From an uncultured Pelagibacteraceae bacterium (GTDB lineage: Bacteria > Pseudomonadota > Alphaproteobacteria > Pelagibacterales > Pelagibacteraceae), in assembly GCA_902603945.1 (NCBI GenBank), contig CACKWP010000001.1, positions 102,742 through 137,270 on the forward strand: a stretch of 34,529 nt of DNA, in the 5' to 3' direction. This document shows, in pieces, positions 19,979-28,746 of the stretch. How positions within the stretch are numbered: position 1 is the first letter of the stretch; the number at the start of each line of letters is the position of its first letter. The notes under the pieces are model-generated. The model worked only from the letters and a program-made list of their open reading frames with translations, did no database searches and was not told where the DNA came from. Both the position numbers and the translations under genes were made by a program.

Positions 19979-20398
19979 TTATTTTTTTATTTTTAAACCA
20001 TAAAGTTCAAGTTTATGGTCCACTAGTTTATAACCCAGTTTATTTGCAATTTTTACCTGTAATGCTTCTATATCTTTATCAACAAACTCAACGATTTCAC
20101 CAGTATTTATATCAATCAAATGATTGTGGTCATCATTAATTTCATACCTTGCTTTCCCTGCTTTAAAATCATGTTTGATTAAGATGCCTGCTTCCTCAAA
20201 AAGCTTAACCGTTCTATATACCGTCGCGATACTTATTTTATCGTCTATTTTTGTAACTCGCTTATGCAATTCATCCACATCTGGGTGGTCTTTTGAACCG
20301 TAAACTTCTTTAGATTCTGAAAGTATTTTTGCAATTACTTTCCTCTGATCAGTTAGCCTGACGCCTTTTTCTTTGCACTTTTCTTCTATTGTACTCAT
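19979..20398 (-). CDS. fur: Fur-family metalloregulator (Fur/Mur type)
   Basis: DNA-binding, metal-sensing repressor. The 139-residue protein has the winged helix (about 10-85: 'VRLTDQRKVIAKIL', 'ISIATVYRTVKLFEEAGIL') and a dimerisation domain with 'NDDHNHLIDINTGEIVEFVDKDIE', corresponding to the 'HxHHDHLID' metal segment, and a later H in 'LVDHKLELYG'. The cysteine pairs of gamma-proteobacterial Fur are missing, as is usual in alphaproteobacteria, where this protein often senses manganese (Mur) while Irr handles iron. Having both Irr and this gene in the window fits that split, but the metal cannot be decided from sequence. It lies 10 nt after tsaB and 1 nt before miaB. Confidence 0.88.
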   Translation of the reverse strand: MSTIEEKCKEKGVRLTDQRKVIAKILSESKEVYGSKDHPDVDELHKRVTKIDDKISIATVYRTVKLFEEAGILIKHDFKAGKARYEINDDHNHLIDINTGEIVEFVDKDIEALQVKIANKLGYKLVDHKLELYGLKIKK

Positions 20399-20408
20399 TA
20401 TTTTTAAT

Positions 20409-20792
20409 TTAACTTAAATATAATGGTTTTATCAAATTTTTTTCTAATAAATTTTTTTTAATTAAAAGCTCAATATTAACAAGGGAAAATTGACCAAGAT
20501 CAGAGTTTTTAAAGCCAAATAGATTAATTTTTTTTGATATTTTTATTCCTTTTGCCACTGCTAAAGAAGTTCTGATAGACGAAAAACTCCCAGGACCTTT
20601 ATTTACAAGTATTGAGAATTTACTATGAATATTTACTTTGTATTTTTTTATTAGATTTAATATGCTTATTACTATTTGATCGTTATTATTAATTTTTTTT
20701 TGTAAATCATGAATGTAGAATTTATTATTAACTCTTAAACCGATTTTGTCATTTTTACCTATGCAGCTCAAAATTAAAAAATCTTTTATCAT
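20409..20792 (-). CDS. tsaB: TsaB-like subunit of the tRNA t6A-forming complex, strongly shortened
   Basis: TsaB pairs with TsaD and TsaE to form N6-threonylcarbamoyladenosine at A37 of ANN-decoding tRNAs. This 127-residue protein has the family's clearest motif, 'GPGSFSSIRTSLAVAKGI' (67-84), after an N-terminal half ending in 'KFSILVNK'. The last residues 'LIKPLYLS' match the usual C-terminal 'P-x-Y-L-R'. TsaB proteins are normally about 200-230 residues, so about 90-100 residues of the second subdomain are missing, not merely the end. It lies just upstream of fur, where tsaB(-rimI)-fur is the expected order. The start overlaps the divergent deacetylase gene by 32 nt. The N-terminal 'DT' of 'IDTS' is replaced by 'SC'. 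Confidence 0.8.
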   Translation of the reverse strand: MIKDFLILSCIGKNDKIGLRVNNKFYIHDLQKKINNNDQIVISILNLIKKYKVNIHSKFSILVNKGPGSFSSIRTSLAVAKGIKISKKINLFGFKNSDLGQFSLVNIELLIKKNLLEKNLIKPLYLS

Positions 20793-21816
20793 TATTTTAT
20801 TTATGTCTATATTTGTATTTCAAAATAATTTGAATTCAAGTCCCAACATACAAGATATAGATGATTTTGGCTTAATCTCTTTGATGTATCATAGATTCGA
20901 GGAAAACAAGTATCCTTCTACAAATATAAGAATCGATGATTTTAGAAAACACATTAAAATACTTCAGGAAAATAATATTCGATTTATAAACCCAAAAAAT
21001 TTTGAGAATGAAATAAAAAATAATAAAAAACAAAGAAAAGTTCTTTTAACTATCGATGATGGTTTTTCTTCATTTTATAAAAATGCGTGGCCTTTGCTCA
21101 AGAAAGAAAAAATACCATTCATTTTATTTGTAAGCACAAGAGAGGTTGGTGCATTCAATTATATGACTTGGGACCAAATAAGGGAAATAAGTAAAGAAGA
21201 TTTTGTTGAAATAGGCAATCATAGTCATACCCACGAATATTTAGTTGATGAAAGCAGAGATTTAATATTAGACGATATTAAAAAATCAATATCAATTTTC
21301 AATGATCAATTAGGAAAAAATTCTATTTTTTTTTCCTACCCATTCGGGGAATATAGTTTAGAATTTAAGGAGCTTATTAAATCTCTTGGATTTAAATATG
21401 CTTTTGGACAACATTCAGGTGTAATTGATGAAACTAAAGATTTTTACGAACTACCAAGATTTCCAATTAATGAAAAATACGGAAAAATCAAAAGATTTAA
21501 CTCTTTAACTAAAACACTGCCTTTTAAGTATAAGGATATTACACCCAGCGAAAAATACCTTTTAAAAAGCAAAAATCCACCAAAAGTAAAAATTCAGTTT
21601 TATGAGGGGATTAAAAATCTAAAATCATTAGGCTGCTACTCTAATGAAGGAGATAATTGGAGACAATCGAATATTAAATTTGAAGGTGATTTAACATTGC
21701 TTATTAATATTAATGAAAAATTTGTAGGAGAGAGAGGGAGAATTAATTGTTCCTTAAGAGACCCTAGTGGATTTTGGCGCTGGCTAGGCATACAATTTGT
21801 TATCAGCGAGAGGTAG
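20761..21816 (+). CDS. Exported polysaccharide deacetylase-like protein (NodB domain)
   Basis: Predicted metal-dependent carbohydrate deacetylase (carbohydrate esterase 4 fold). The 351-residue product starts with a signal peptide (hydrophobic 'SFIIILFMSIFVF', 8-20). The NodB motifs are present: TIDDGF with D99-D100, the metal-binding H154-x3-H158 (NHSHTHEY), and 'SYPFGEYS' in motif 3. A C-terminal extension of about 110 residues (about 240-351) ends in 'GFWRWLGIQFVI' and is not recognised. I chose the ATG at 20761 over an upstream in-frame TTG at 20746 because it gives a normal signal peptide. It is the only plus-strand gene inside an 18-kb minus-strand block. Substrate unknown. Confidence 0.83.
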   Translation: MQLKIKKSFIIILFMSIFVFQNNLNSSPNIQDIDDFGLISLMYHRFEENKYPSTNIRIDDFRKHIKILQENNIRFINPKNFENEIKNNKKQRKVLLTIDDGFSSFYKNAWPLLKKEKIPFILFVSTREVGAFNYMTWDQIREISKEDFVEIGNHSHTHEYLVDESRDLILDDIKKSISIFNDQLGKNSIFFSYPFGEYSLEFKELIKSLGFKYAFGQHSGVIDETKDFYELPRFPINEKYGKIKRFNSLTKTLPFKYKDITPSEKYLLKSKNPPKVKIQFYEGIKNLKSLGCYSNEGDNWRQSNIKFEGDLTLLININEKFVGERGRINCSLRDPSGFWRWLGIQFVISER

Positions 21817-21818
21817 AC

Positions 21819-23303
21819 TTAAGAACTTAGTTCAATTTTTTTAACAGAGTTAACTAATCTAACAGGTTCAAAATCAGTTAATCTATTTTGTTTAATAATT
21901 TGATTAAGTTTTTTTGTATATTCTGATCCAGTTTGAGCATAATTATTAAGCGTCTCCGTCAATTCTAAACCTGCAACTTTTTTATTTTTTTCTCTCAAAA
22001 AAGATCTTTTCTGCCTAAATTTTGAATAACTCTTGTGTGTGTTAAGATTGTTTTGATAAGCTTTTACAGATGCTCTCAAAATAGGGAATTTTAAAATTTT
22101 ATGATTTTTATCACTCTCTCTATCTAAAGGAGCTATTCCCTGCCCGCTCCATGTCCATTGACCAAAAATAGCATTTCCCTCTAAAGCAAATCGTGATGTA
22201 CCCCATCCGCTTTCTTTGGCTGCTTGAGCAAGTGCAATAGATGTTGGTATTATATCCATTCTAACAAGTAATTCATCTAAATCACCTTTTTTAACTTTGT
22301 ATTCTAGCAGCTTTTGTCTTATCCATTGCTTTTCTAAATCAGTAGTAAATTTTTTCTTTGATAAATTAATTAATTTTTCTCTATCAGCGATTATTCTCTC
22401 GTTTTCAGCTACGATGAGAGGTAATACTATTTTTATAAATGTCTCTTTTTTAAGTTTAGTGCTCTCTAATGCATCGAGATCTCTCGGAAATTGAGTAAAA
22501 TAAATTGGTTTAACCAATTTCTTAGATCTCACCGTTCCAAGATCGTACTCAACATCTTTAAAAAGATTTAAAACTGTTTCTGTTTTTAAATTTAAGTTAG
22601 GTAAAATTACTTCATCAACACTTTTTCTTTTTACTTCTAGCTTCGGTTTTTCTTTTGATTTTTTAACTTCTTTTTTAATCTCAGGTTTTTTAACTTCTTT
22701 TTTAATCTCAGGTTTTTTAACTTCTTTTTTAATCTCAGGTTTTTTTACCATGTTGCTACCTGTAAAATAATTTACAGCGCTAAATGCAACTGTTGTTACA
22801 ATAACGACTGAAGCCATTGCAAAAATAACCTTTTTGGCTTTTTTTGGTTCGAATTGTTGATTGTAAATACCGTGAAATACATCGGTAAATAATTTTCCAA
22901 AAAAATCGTAAATTACTATTCCTAATTTAGGTATGATATTTAAAAAGTTTAAACCTATTCTACCTAACTGGATCCATAAATCTTTTAATCCTCTACTTAT
23001 CTTTCTATTTGTATCTAATTTGAAATTTTCTAATCTTCTTATAGCTCTATTTTTATCTTTAATCTTATTTTCTTTAAATTCGACAAGATTAGATTTTAAT
23101 TTTGATACAGGTTTTACAAAATTATCTCTTAAAAAATTAGATTTAAAGTCTTTTGGAATTATAATTTTATTTTTTTTTAGAATTAGCTCTAGTTGACCTG
23201 ACGTTAAATTTTTTCTGCTTTTTTCATAATCTTTAATTTCTTTAACATCATAAATGTATGCTAATTCAATTAACTTATCTCTATAACTTAATTTCTTTTT
23301 CAT
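21819..23303 (-). CDS. Membrane-anchored Bax-like N-acetylglucosaminidase
   Basis: The 494-residue protein has a basic cytoplasmic N-terminus (1-158), one transmembrane helix (about 159-179), a lysine/proline-rich stalk with three exact copies of KKPEIKKEV-type repeats (about 187-214), and a C-terminal glucosaminidase domain (about 345-485) like E. coli Bax: 'IPTSIALAQAAKESGWGTSRFA' with E364 as the likely catalytic acid, 'GNAIFGQWTW', and 'SVKAYQNNLNTHKSYSKFRQKR'. It probably cleaves peptidoglycan from the periplasmic side. The long N-terminal cytoplasmic region (about 150 residues) is not usual for Bax and not recognised. It overlaps nfu by one base (TAATG). E. coli Bax is about half this length. 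Confidence 0.82.
   Translation of the reverse strand: MKKKLSYRDKLIELAYIYDVKEIKDYEKSRKNLTSGQLELILKKNKIIIPKDFKSNFLRDNFVKPVSKLKSNLVEFKENKIKDKNRAIRRLENFKLDTNRKISRGLKDLWIQLGRIGLNFLNIIPKLGIVIYDFFGKLFTDVFHGIYNQQFEPKKAKKVIFAMASVVIVTTVAFSAVNYFTGSNMVKKPEIKKEVKKPEIKKEVKKPEIKKEVKKSKEKPKLEVKRKSVDEVILPNLNLKTETVLNLFKDVEYDLGTVRSKKLVKPIYFTQFPRDLDALESTKLKKETFIKIVLPLIVAENERIIADREKLINLSKKKFTTDLEKQWIRQKLLEYKVKKGDLDELLVRMDIIPTSIALAQAAKESGWGTSRFALEGNAIFGQWTWSGQGIAPLDRESDKNHKILKFPILRASVKAYQNNLNTHKSYSKFRQKRSFLREKNKKVAGLELTETLNNYAQTGSEYTKKLNQIIKQNRLTDFEPVRLVNSVKKIELSS
22659..22739 (-). repeat. Three exact 27-bp tandem repeats within the Bax-like gene
   Basis: Units at 22659-22685, 22686-22712 and 22713-22739 are identical, with a partial fourth at 22740-22746. 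Each encodes one nine-residue Lys/Pro/Glu unit of the stalk between the membrane helix and the catalytic domain. Identical units suggest recent slippage-type expansion, so copy number may vary between strains. Confidence 0.95.
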
Positions 23304-23848
23304 TATACAGCCTCTACCGAGTTAACCTCTTTAACATAGTGTTTTAAAAGGTTTTGAACGCCTTGTTTTAAAGTCATTAAAGAACTTGGGCAGCCTGAAC
23401 AGCTTCCTTGTAACTGAACTTTAACTACTCCGTTTTCAAAAGACTTAAATTTTATATCTCCTCCATCTCTTGCCACAGCTGGCCTTATTTTGGTATCTAA
23501 AACTTCAATTATTTTATCAACAGTTTCATCATTTTTGGTGGAATCTTTAGGTTTCTCCTTATTTTTCAAGATTGGTTCATTATTTTTTTCAAAATAGTCA
23601 TTTAAATGTGAAATAACCATGGGCTTTAATTCGTTCCATGAAACTTCTTTAGTTTTTTTCACTGTCAAAAACTTTTCTGATAATAATATCAATTCCACGC
23701 CCTTAAAATTCAATAGCTCCTCGACAAAAGGGACGGTGTTAAGACTCTTTACTCCCTTTTGAAATTCCTCAGTTCCTACAACTGAAATAGTTTTTTCAGA
23801 AAGGAATTTTAGAGAGTCAGGATTGGGTGTAGCTTCAGTTTGTATCAT
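23303..23848 (-). CDS. Nfu-type iron-sulfur cluster carrier protein
   Basis: Scaffold or carrier delivering Fe-S clusters to target proteins. The 181-residue protein has an Nfu_N domain (1-85, starting 'MIQTEATPNPDSLKFL', highly characteristic), a lysine-rich linker (about 90-108) and a NifU C-terminal domain with the cluster-binding pair C150-x2-C153 (GSCSGCPSS). Targets could include MiaB (two clusters) encoded 3.3 kb downstream. It is 13 nt downstream of trpS and overlaps the Bax-like gene by one base. In other alphaproteobacteria nfu is often followed by tsaB; here Bax-like and deacetylase genes intervene. Confidence 0.93.
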   Translation of the reverse strand: MIQTEATPNPDSLKFLSEKTISVVGTEEFQKGVKSLNTVPFVEELLNFKGVELILLSEKFLTVKKTKEVSWNELKPMVISHLNDYFEKNNEPILKNKEKPKDSTKNDETVDKIIEVLDTKIRPAVARDGGDIKFKSFENGVVKVQLQGSCSGCPSSLMTLKQGVQNLLKHYVKEVNSVEAV

Positions 23849-23861
23849 CTAGGCTTTTATA

Positions 23862-24866
23862 TTATATCAAGCCCACTTTTTCACGTATATTTTTCAGGTT
23901 TTCCTCAGCAATAATATTAGCTTTTTCTGTGCCTTTTTTTAGAATTTTTTTTAAATGTGACTTATCTTGAAGTAATTTTTGAATTTCTTTTCCAACTGGA
24001 GTTATTTCATTAATTAAAGCTTCAGCTAAATTTTTTTTTAAAATAGAATATTCTTTTCCAGCCATTTCAGAAATAATTTTATCTAAGCTTTTTTTAGTTA
24101 ATTCAGAGTAAATAGATAATAAATTTAGAGCTTCCGGTTTGTTTTCAAGTAGTTTTTTGTTGGAAGGGATTGCTTCTGAGTCTGATTTAGCTTTTTTTAT
24201 TTTCTTACTTATTTCATCAGCTGAGTCTGTTAAGTTGATCCTTGAATAATCAGACTCTTCTGATTTACTCATTTTTTTAGTCCCATCTCTCAAACTCATT
24301 ACTCGAGGAATATTTTTAGATATTAAAGGCTCCGGTAAAGGGAAAAAATTTTTACAATTATAATCATTATTAAATTTTTGAGCTATATCTCTAGAAAGCT
24401 CTAAATGTTGCTTTTGATCAGCTCCTACAGGAACATGCGTTGCTTTATAGAGAAGAATATCTGCTGCCATTAAATTAGGATAAATATAAAGACCAACACT
24501 GGCCTTCTCTTTATCAGATCCAGCTTTGTCTTTAAATTGTGTCATCCTATTCATCCAACCTATTCTTGAAACGCAATTTAAAATCCAAGCAAGCTCAGCA
24601 TGACCAGAAACAGATGATTGATTAAAAATAATACTTTTGTTTGGATTTAAACCAGAGGCTAAAAAACTTGCAGTCGTCTCGAGCACATTGTCATGAAGAC
24701 TCTGAGGCTTCTGAAAAACAGTTATAGCGTGAAGATCTACTACACAATAAATACATTCCATGTCCTTTTGCAAAGCAACAAAATTTTTAAGTGCACCTAA
24801 ATAGTTTCCTAAATGTAAATTGCCTGTTGGTTGCACACCTGAGAAAACTAATTTTTTATCACTCAT
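23862..24866 (-). CDS. trpS: Tryptophanyl-tRNA synthetase
   Basis: Class I aminoacyl-tRNA synthetase charging tRNA-Trp. The 334-residue length is typical. The HIGH-type motif is HLGN (18-21, in [16 protein letters not shown]) and the KMSKS motif is at 198-202. '[16 protein letters not shown]' and '[18 protein letters not shown]' are conserved TrpS segments. The start abuts the murJ stop with no intervening base. The murJ-trpS-nfu order is a common alphaproteobacterial arrangement. Confidence 0.97.
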   Translation of the reverse strand: MSDKKLVFSGVQPTGNLHLGNYLGALKNFVALQKDMECIYCVVDLHAITVFQKPQSLHDNVLETTASFLASGLNPNKSIIFNQSSVSGHAELAWILNCVSRIGWMNRMTQFKDKAGSDKEKASVGLYIYPNLMAADILLYKATHVPVGADQKQHLELSRDIAQKFNNDYNCKNFFPLPEPLISKNIPRVMSLRDGTKKMSKSEESDYSRINLTDSADEISKKIKKAKSDSEAIPSNKKLLENKPEALNLLSIYSELTKKSLDKIISEMAGKEYSILKKNLAEALINEITPVGKEIQKLLQDKSHLKKILKKGTEKANIIAEENLKNIREKVGLI

Positions 24867-26393
24867 TTAATTTGTTTTATAATTTTTAAGTTTTAATAAT
24901 CCTAATAAATAACATGTTATCAAATAAAAAATACCAACAAAACTTACAATTGATATTAAATAAACAGCTTTATATTTGTATGAATAATCCAAATAACTTT
25001 GAAAAATATCTAAAGAAAAGAGCAAAATTAAAGACATAATGATTGTTGAAATCAATATTTTTATTAAATTTTTAAATAATAAACTTTTTAATAATAAATA
25101 ATTTTTTGAATTTAGTGAGTATAAGTAAATTAAAACTCCAACCCATGTAGAAATAGAGGTAGCTATTGGTATGATTATGAATCCAATTCTATTAAACAAA
25201 CTCACACTTATAAATATGTTCAAAATAACAATGAGTGTTGAAATGTAAAAAGGTGTTTTAGTATTATTTCTAACAAAAAAGAAATTAGATAATATTTTAA
25301 TCAATGCAAATGCAGGAACTCCGTAACCAAAAAATTTAAGTGCTGCAGCTGTCATTTCCACATCATTTTTTGTGAATGATCCATATCCAAATAGTGAGTT
25401 CACTATTTCCTCTGAGGCTAAAATTAATCCAAAACTTGCAGGTATTGAAAATAATAATGATAGTTCAAAAGATTTATTTTGAATATCAGAAATTTTATTT
25501 AAATTTCTCGTTTTAAAAGCTTTTGAGAGAACAGGTAGAGAGACTGTTCCTACAGCAATACCTGCTATTGCAAGATTAATTTGATATACTCTATCAGCAT
25601 AATAAAGATAGGACACGGCGCCTGCTTGAAAAGATGCAATAATGGTTCCTACCAAAATATTTATTTGAGTTACACCAGATGACAAAATACTTGGTAAGAG
25701 TTTTTTAAAAAAAAATTTTACTTTACTACTTATTTTGAAGTTTATTATCAAATTTGGCTTATAAAATTTTTTAGTTATGTAAATAAGAAAAATAAATTGG
25801 AGCAATCCTGCAAGCGTAACTCCGTAGGATAGTTGCTTCACATAATTAAGATTAAAAAAAAATGATGAAATTAAACTGAATATTAAAACTACATTTAAAA
25901 TTATCGGTGCTGCTGCGGCTGCAGCGAATTTATTATTAGAATTTAAAACACCCGCAAAAAAAGACGATAAACTTACAAATAATAAAAAAGGGAATGTAAT
26001 TCTTGTTAGTTCAACTGCTAAATCAAATTTAGTTTTATTTTCTGTAAATCCTGGGGCAATTATATGTATTAAATATGGAGTAAAAATTTCTACTAGAGTT
26101 ACAATAAACAATAAGATTAATAATAAAATGCTCAAAACATCATCAGCGAATCTTTTCCCTTTTTTTTTGTCTTCAATTTTAGCTGTGGTGTAGCTAGGTA
26201 TGAAAGCTGCATTAAAGGTACCTTCAGCAAATAATCTTCTAAAAGTATTAGGTAGTCTGAAAGCTACAAAAAACGCATCAGCAAAAATCGAAGCACCTAG
26301 AAAAATAGCTATAAGAATATCTCTTACATAACCTAAGACTCTGCTGATTAAGGTAAAAAAACTAAATATGTAAGCTGAAGATAGAAGGTTCAT
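24867..26393 (-). CDS. murJ: Lipid II flippase MurJ (MviN)
   Basis: Inner-membrane protein that moves the peptidoglycan precursor lipid II to the periplasmic side. The 508-residue protein is hydrophobic throughout, consistent with the 14-helix MOP-family fold. Recognisable segments include 'SRVLGYVRDILIAIFLGAS' (residues about 18-36), 'FFVAFRLPNTFRRLFAEGTFNAAFIPSY' and 'ITFPFLLFVSLSSFFAGVLNSNNKFAAAAAAPI', all typical MurJ signatures with the conserved R residues (R18, R24, R52 region). It starts 70 bp from the divergent malic enzyme gene with no clear Shine-Dalgarno, and is followed directly by trpS. Confidence 0.96.
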   Translation of the reverse strand: MNLLSSAYIFSFFTLISRVLGYVRDILIAIFLGASIFADAFFVAFRLPNTFRRLFAEGTFNAAFIPSYTTAKIEDKKKGKRFADDVLSILLLILLFIVTLVEIFTPYLIHIIAPGFTENKTKFDLAVELTRITFPFLLFVSLSSFFAGVLNSNNKFAAAAAAPIILNVVLIFSLISSFFFNLNYVKQLSYGVTLAGLLQFIFLIYITKKFYKPNLIINFKISSKVKFFFKKLLPSILSSGVTQINILVGTIIASFQAGAVSYLYYADRVYQINLAIAGIAVGTVSLPVLSKAFKTRNLNKISDIQNKSFELSLLFSIPASFGLILASEEIVNSLFGYGSFTKNDVEMTAAALKFFGYGVPAFALIKILSNFFFVRNNTKTPFYISTLIVILNIFISVSLFNRIGFIIIPIATSISTWVGVLIYLYSLNSKNYLLLKSLLFKNLIKILISTIIMSLILLFSLDIFQSYLDYSYKYKAVYLISIVSFVGIFYLITCYLLGLLKLKNYKTN

Positions 26394-26463
26394 AAATATT
26401 CTTAATTAAGCCATAAATTTTTAGTGAATTATCATTTTTTATATTACATACTCATTTAACTAA

Positions 26464-28746
26464 ATGCCAAAAAAAACAGAGATTGACCATTACTCAGATA
26501 AAGAAGCTCTAGATTTCCATATAAAAGGAAAGTCGGGCAAGATTGAGATAGGCTCTTCAAAGCCTCTTACAACTAAGAGAGATTTATCGCTTGCCTACTC
26601 GCCTGGTGTAGCTGCCCCTGTTAAAGAAATTTCAAAAAATCCTGAACTTGCATATGATTATACAAGTAAAGGAAATTTGGTGGCGGTTATAAGCAATGGT
26701 TCTGCAATACTAGGGTTAGGAAATCTTGGGTCTTTAGCTTCTAAACCTGTAATGGAGGGAAAATCAGTTTTATTCAAACGCTTTGCAGATATCGACTCCA
26801 TTGATATTGAAATTGATAACAAAGATACAAATTCAATTATTGAAACCATCAAAAATATTAGTGGTACTTTTGGTGGTATTAACCTTGAAGATATTGCAGC
26901 ACCTGATTGTTTTATAATTGAGCAAAAGTTAAGAGAGATTTTAGATATACCAGTTTTTCATGATGACCAACATGGCACTGCAATTATTACCACTGCAGCA
27001 TTAATAAACGCATTAGACATATCAAAGAAAAAAATTTCAGAAGTTAAAATTGTAATTAATGGTGCAGGAGCATCAGCTCAAGCTTGTGCGAATTTATTTA
27101 AAAGCACAGGAGTAAAAAATCAAAATATGATCATGTGCGATAGTAAAGGAGTAATCTATAAAGGAAGAAAAAATATTGATCAGTTTAAATCAGCTTTTGC
27201 TATTGATACAAAATTCAGAACTTTAAAGGAAGCTATGAAGAATGCTGATGTATTCCTTGGATTGTCAGCGAAAGACGTTGTAAGCAAAGAGATGGTTAAA
27301 TCTATGGCAAAAAACCCAATAATATTTGCTTGTGCTAATCCTGATCCTGAAATTAAACCTGAATTAATTGAAGAAGTTAGAGATGACGCAATTATAGCCA
27401 CTGGAAGATCTGACTACCCAAACCAAGTGAATAATCTAATAGGTTTTCCATACATTTTTAGAGGTGCTCTTGATGTTAGAGCTAAATCAATTAATGAAGA
27501 AATGAAAGTTGCGGCTGCAAACGCGATTGCTCTTTTAGCTAGGGAAAATGTTCCAGATGAAGTTGTGGCTGCTTACGGTGGAGATCGTCCAAGATATGGA
27601 AAAAACTATATTATTCCCTCAACTTTCGATCCAAGATTAATAAGTGTCATACCCTCAGCTGTTGCGGAAGCCGCAATGAAAAGTGGAGCAGCTAGAAAAG
27701 TAATTGATGACCTGGAACTTTACAAAGACCAATTATCTAATCGTTTAGACCCATCCATGTCTATAATGCAAGGTATAAACGCAAAGATAAGAAAAAATCC
27801 AAAAAGAGTAATTTTTGCAGAAGGTGAAGATGAAAATATGCTTAAAGCTGCGATAGAATTTGGAAGAAATAGATTGGGTATACCTATTTTAATTGGTGTT
27901 GAAAAAAGAATAAAAGATCAATTAAAAAAAATTGGTTTGGATGAAAACTTTAAAATTGAAATAGTTAACTCTACTGACAAAAAGAAAAGAGAGAAATATG
28001 TGAAACATTTATATAAAAAACTGCAAAGAGAGGGTCAATTAGAAAGAGACGTTGATCGATTGGTGAGAAATGACCGAATAGCTTGGGGTTCTTCAATGAT
28101 TGCTTGTAAAGATGCCGACGCTATGGTTACAGGAAATATCAGGCATTACGCTGCATCAGTAGAAAAGTTAAAGAAAGTTGTTGAGGCTAGACCAGGTGAG
28201 GAAATTTTTGGTATGACTATGATTGTTTCTAAAGGAAAAACTATTTTAGTGGCTGATACTAATGTACAAGATTTTCCAACATCTGAAAGATTAGTAAAAG
28301 TTTCTAAGTCTTGTGTTCGTGTGGCTAGATTATTTGGCTTTGAACCAAAAGTTGCTTTCTTATCTCACTCAACCTTTGGAAAGCCTATTTCAAAAAATAC
28401 TAAACACGTAAGAGATGCTATTGAAATGTTAAAGAATGATAATGTGGATTTTGATTTTGATGGTGAAATGCAGCCTGATGTGGCTTTAAATCCAATTTAT
28501 CAAGAAATTTATCCGTTCTCAAAAATTGTTGGAAATGCAAATATTTTAATTATGCCTGCTTTACATAGTGCTGCTATATCTACAAAACTAATGAAGGTTT
28601 TTGGTGGTGGAAAATTAATTGGACCTTTATTAATAGGACTAGGTTTGCCAATCGAAGTAGCGCCGCTTCGAGCTAGTACATCGGAGATTTTAAATCTTGC
28701 TTCAATTGCATCCTACTCATCAGATGTAATTGATTACTCCAATTAA
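26464..28746 (+). CDS. maeB: NADP-type malic enzyme with C-terminal phosphotransacetylase-like domain
   Basis: Oxidative decarboxylation of malate to pyruvate, linking the TCA cycle to NADPH and pyruvate supply. The 760-residue protein has the malic domain (about 15-160: 'LAYSPGVAAPVKEI', K94, E142-D143 and 'VFHDDQHGTAI' with D167-D168), the NAD(P)-binding domain ('INGAGASAQACANLF', loop near 199-206), and a phosphate acetyltransferase-like domain from about 440 ('RVIFAEGEDENMLKAA' to the end). The PTA-like part is usually regulatory rather than catalytic in these fusions. The name maeB is used by similarity to E. coli, and the cofactor is inferred. It is alone on its strand; its stop shares TTAA with the convergent lipoprotein gene. 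Confidence 0.93.
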   Translation: MPKKTEIDHYSDKEALDFHIKGKSGKIEIGSSKPLTTKRDLSLAYSPGVAAPVKEISKNPELAYDYTSKGNLVAVISNGSAILGLGNLGSLASKPVMEGKSVLFKRFADIDSIDIEIDNKDTNSIIETIKNISGTFGGINLEDIAAPDCFIIEQKLREILDIPVFHDDQHGTAIITTAALINALDISKKKISEVKIVINGAGASAQACANLFKSTGVKNQNMIMCDSKGVIYKGRKNIDQFKSAFAIDTKFRTLKEAMKNADVFLGLSAKDVVSKEMVKSMAKNPIIFACANPDPEIKPELIEEVRDDAIIATGRSDYPNQVNNLIGFPYIFRGALDVRAKSINEEMKVAAANAIALLARENVPDEVVAAYGGDRPRYGKNYIIPSTFDPRLISVIPSAVAEAAMKSGAARKVIDDLELYKDQLSNRLDPSMSIMQGINAKIRKNPKRVIFAEGEDENMLKAAIEFGRNRLGIPILIGVEKRIKDQLKKIGLDENFKIEIVNSTDKKKREKYVKHLYKKLQREGQLERDVDRLVRNDRIAWGSSMIACKDADAMVTGNIRHYAASVEKLKKVVEARPGEEIFGMTMIVSKGKTILVADTNVQDFPTSERLVKVSKSCVRVARLFGFEPKVAFLSHSTFGKPISKNTKHVRDAIEMLKNDNVDFDFDGEMQPDVALNPIYQEIYPFSKIVGNANILIMPALHSAAISTKLMKVFGGGKLIGPLLIGLGLPIEVAPLRASTSEILNLASIASYSSDVIDYSN

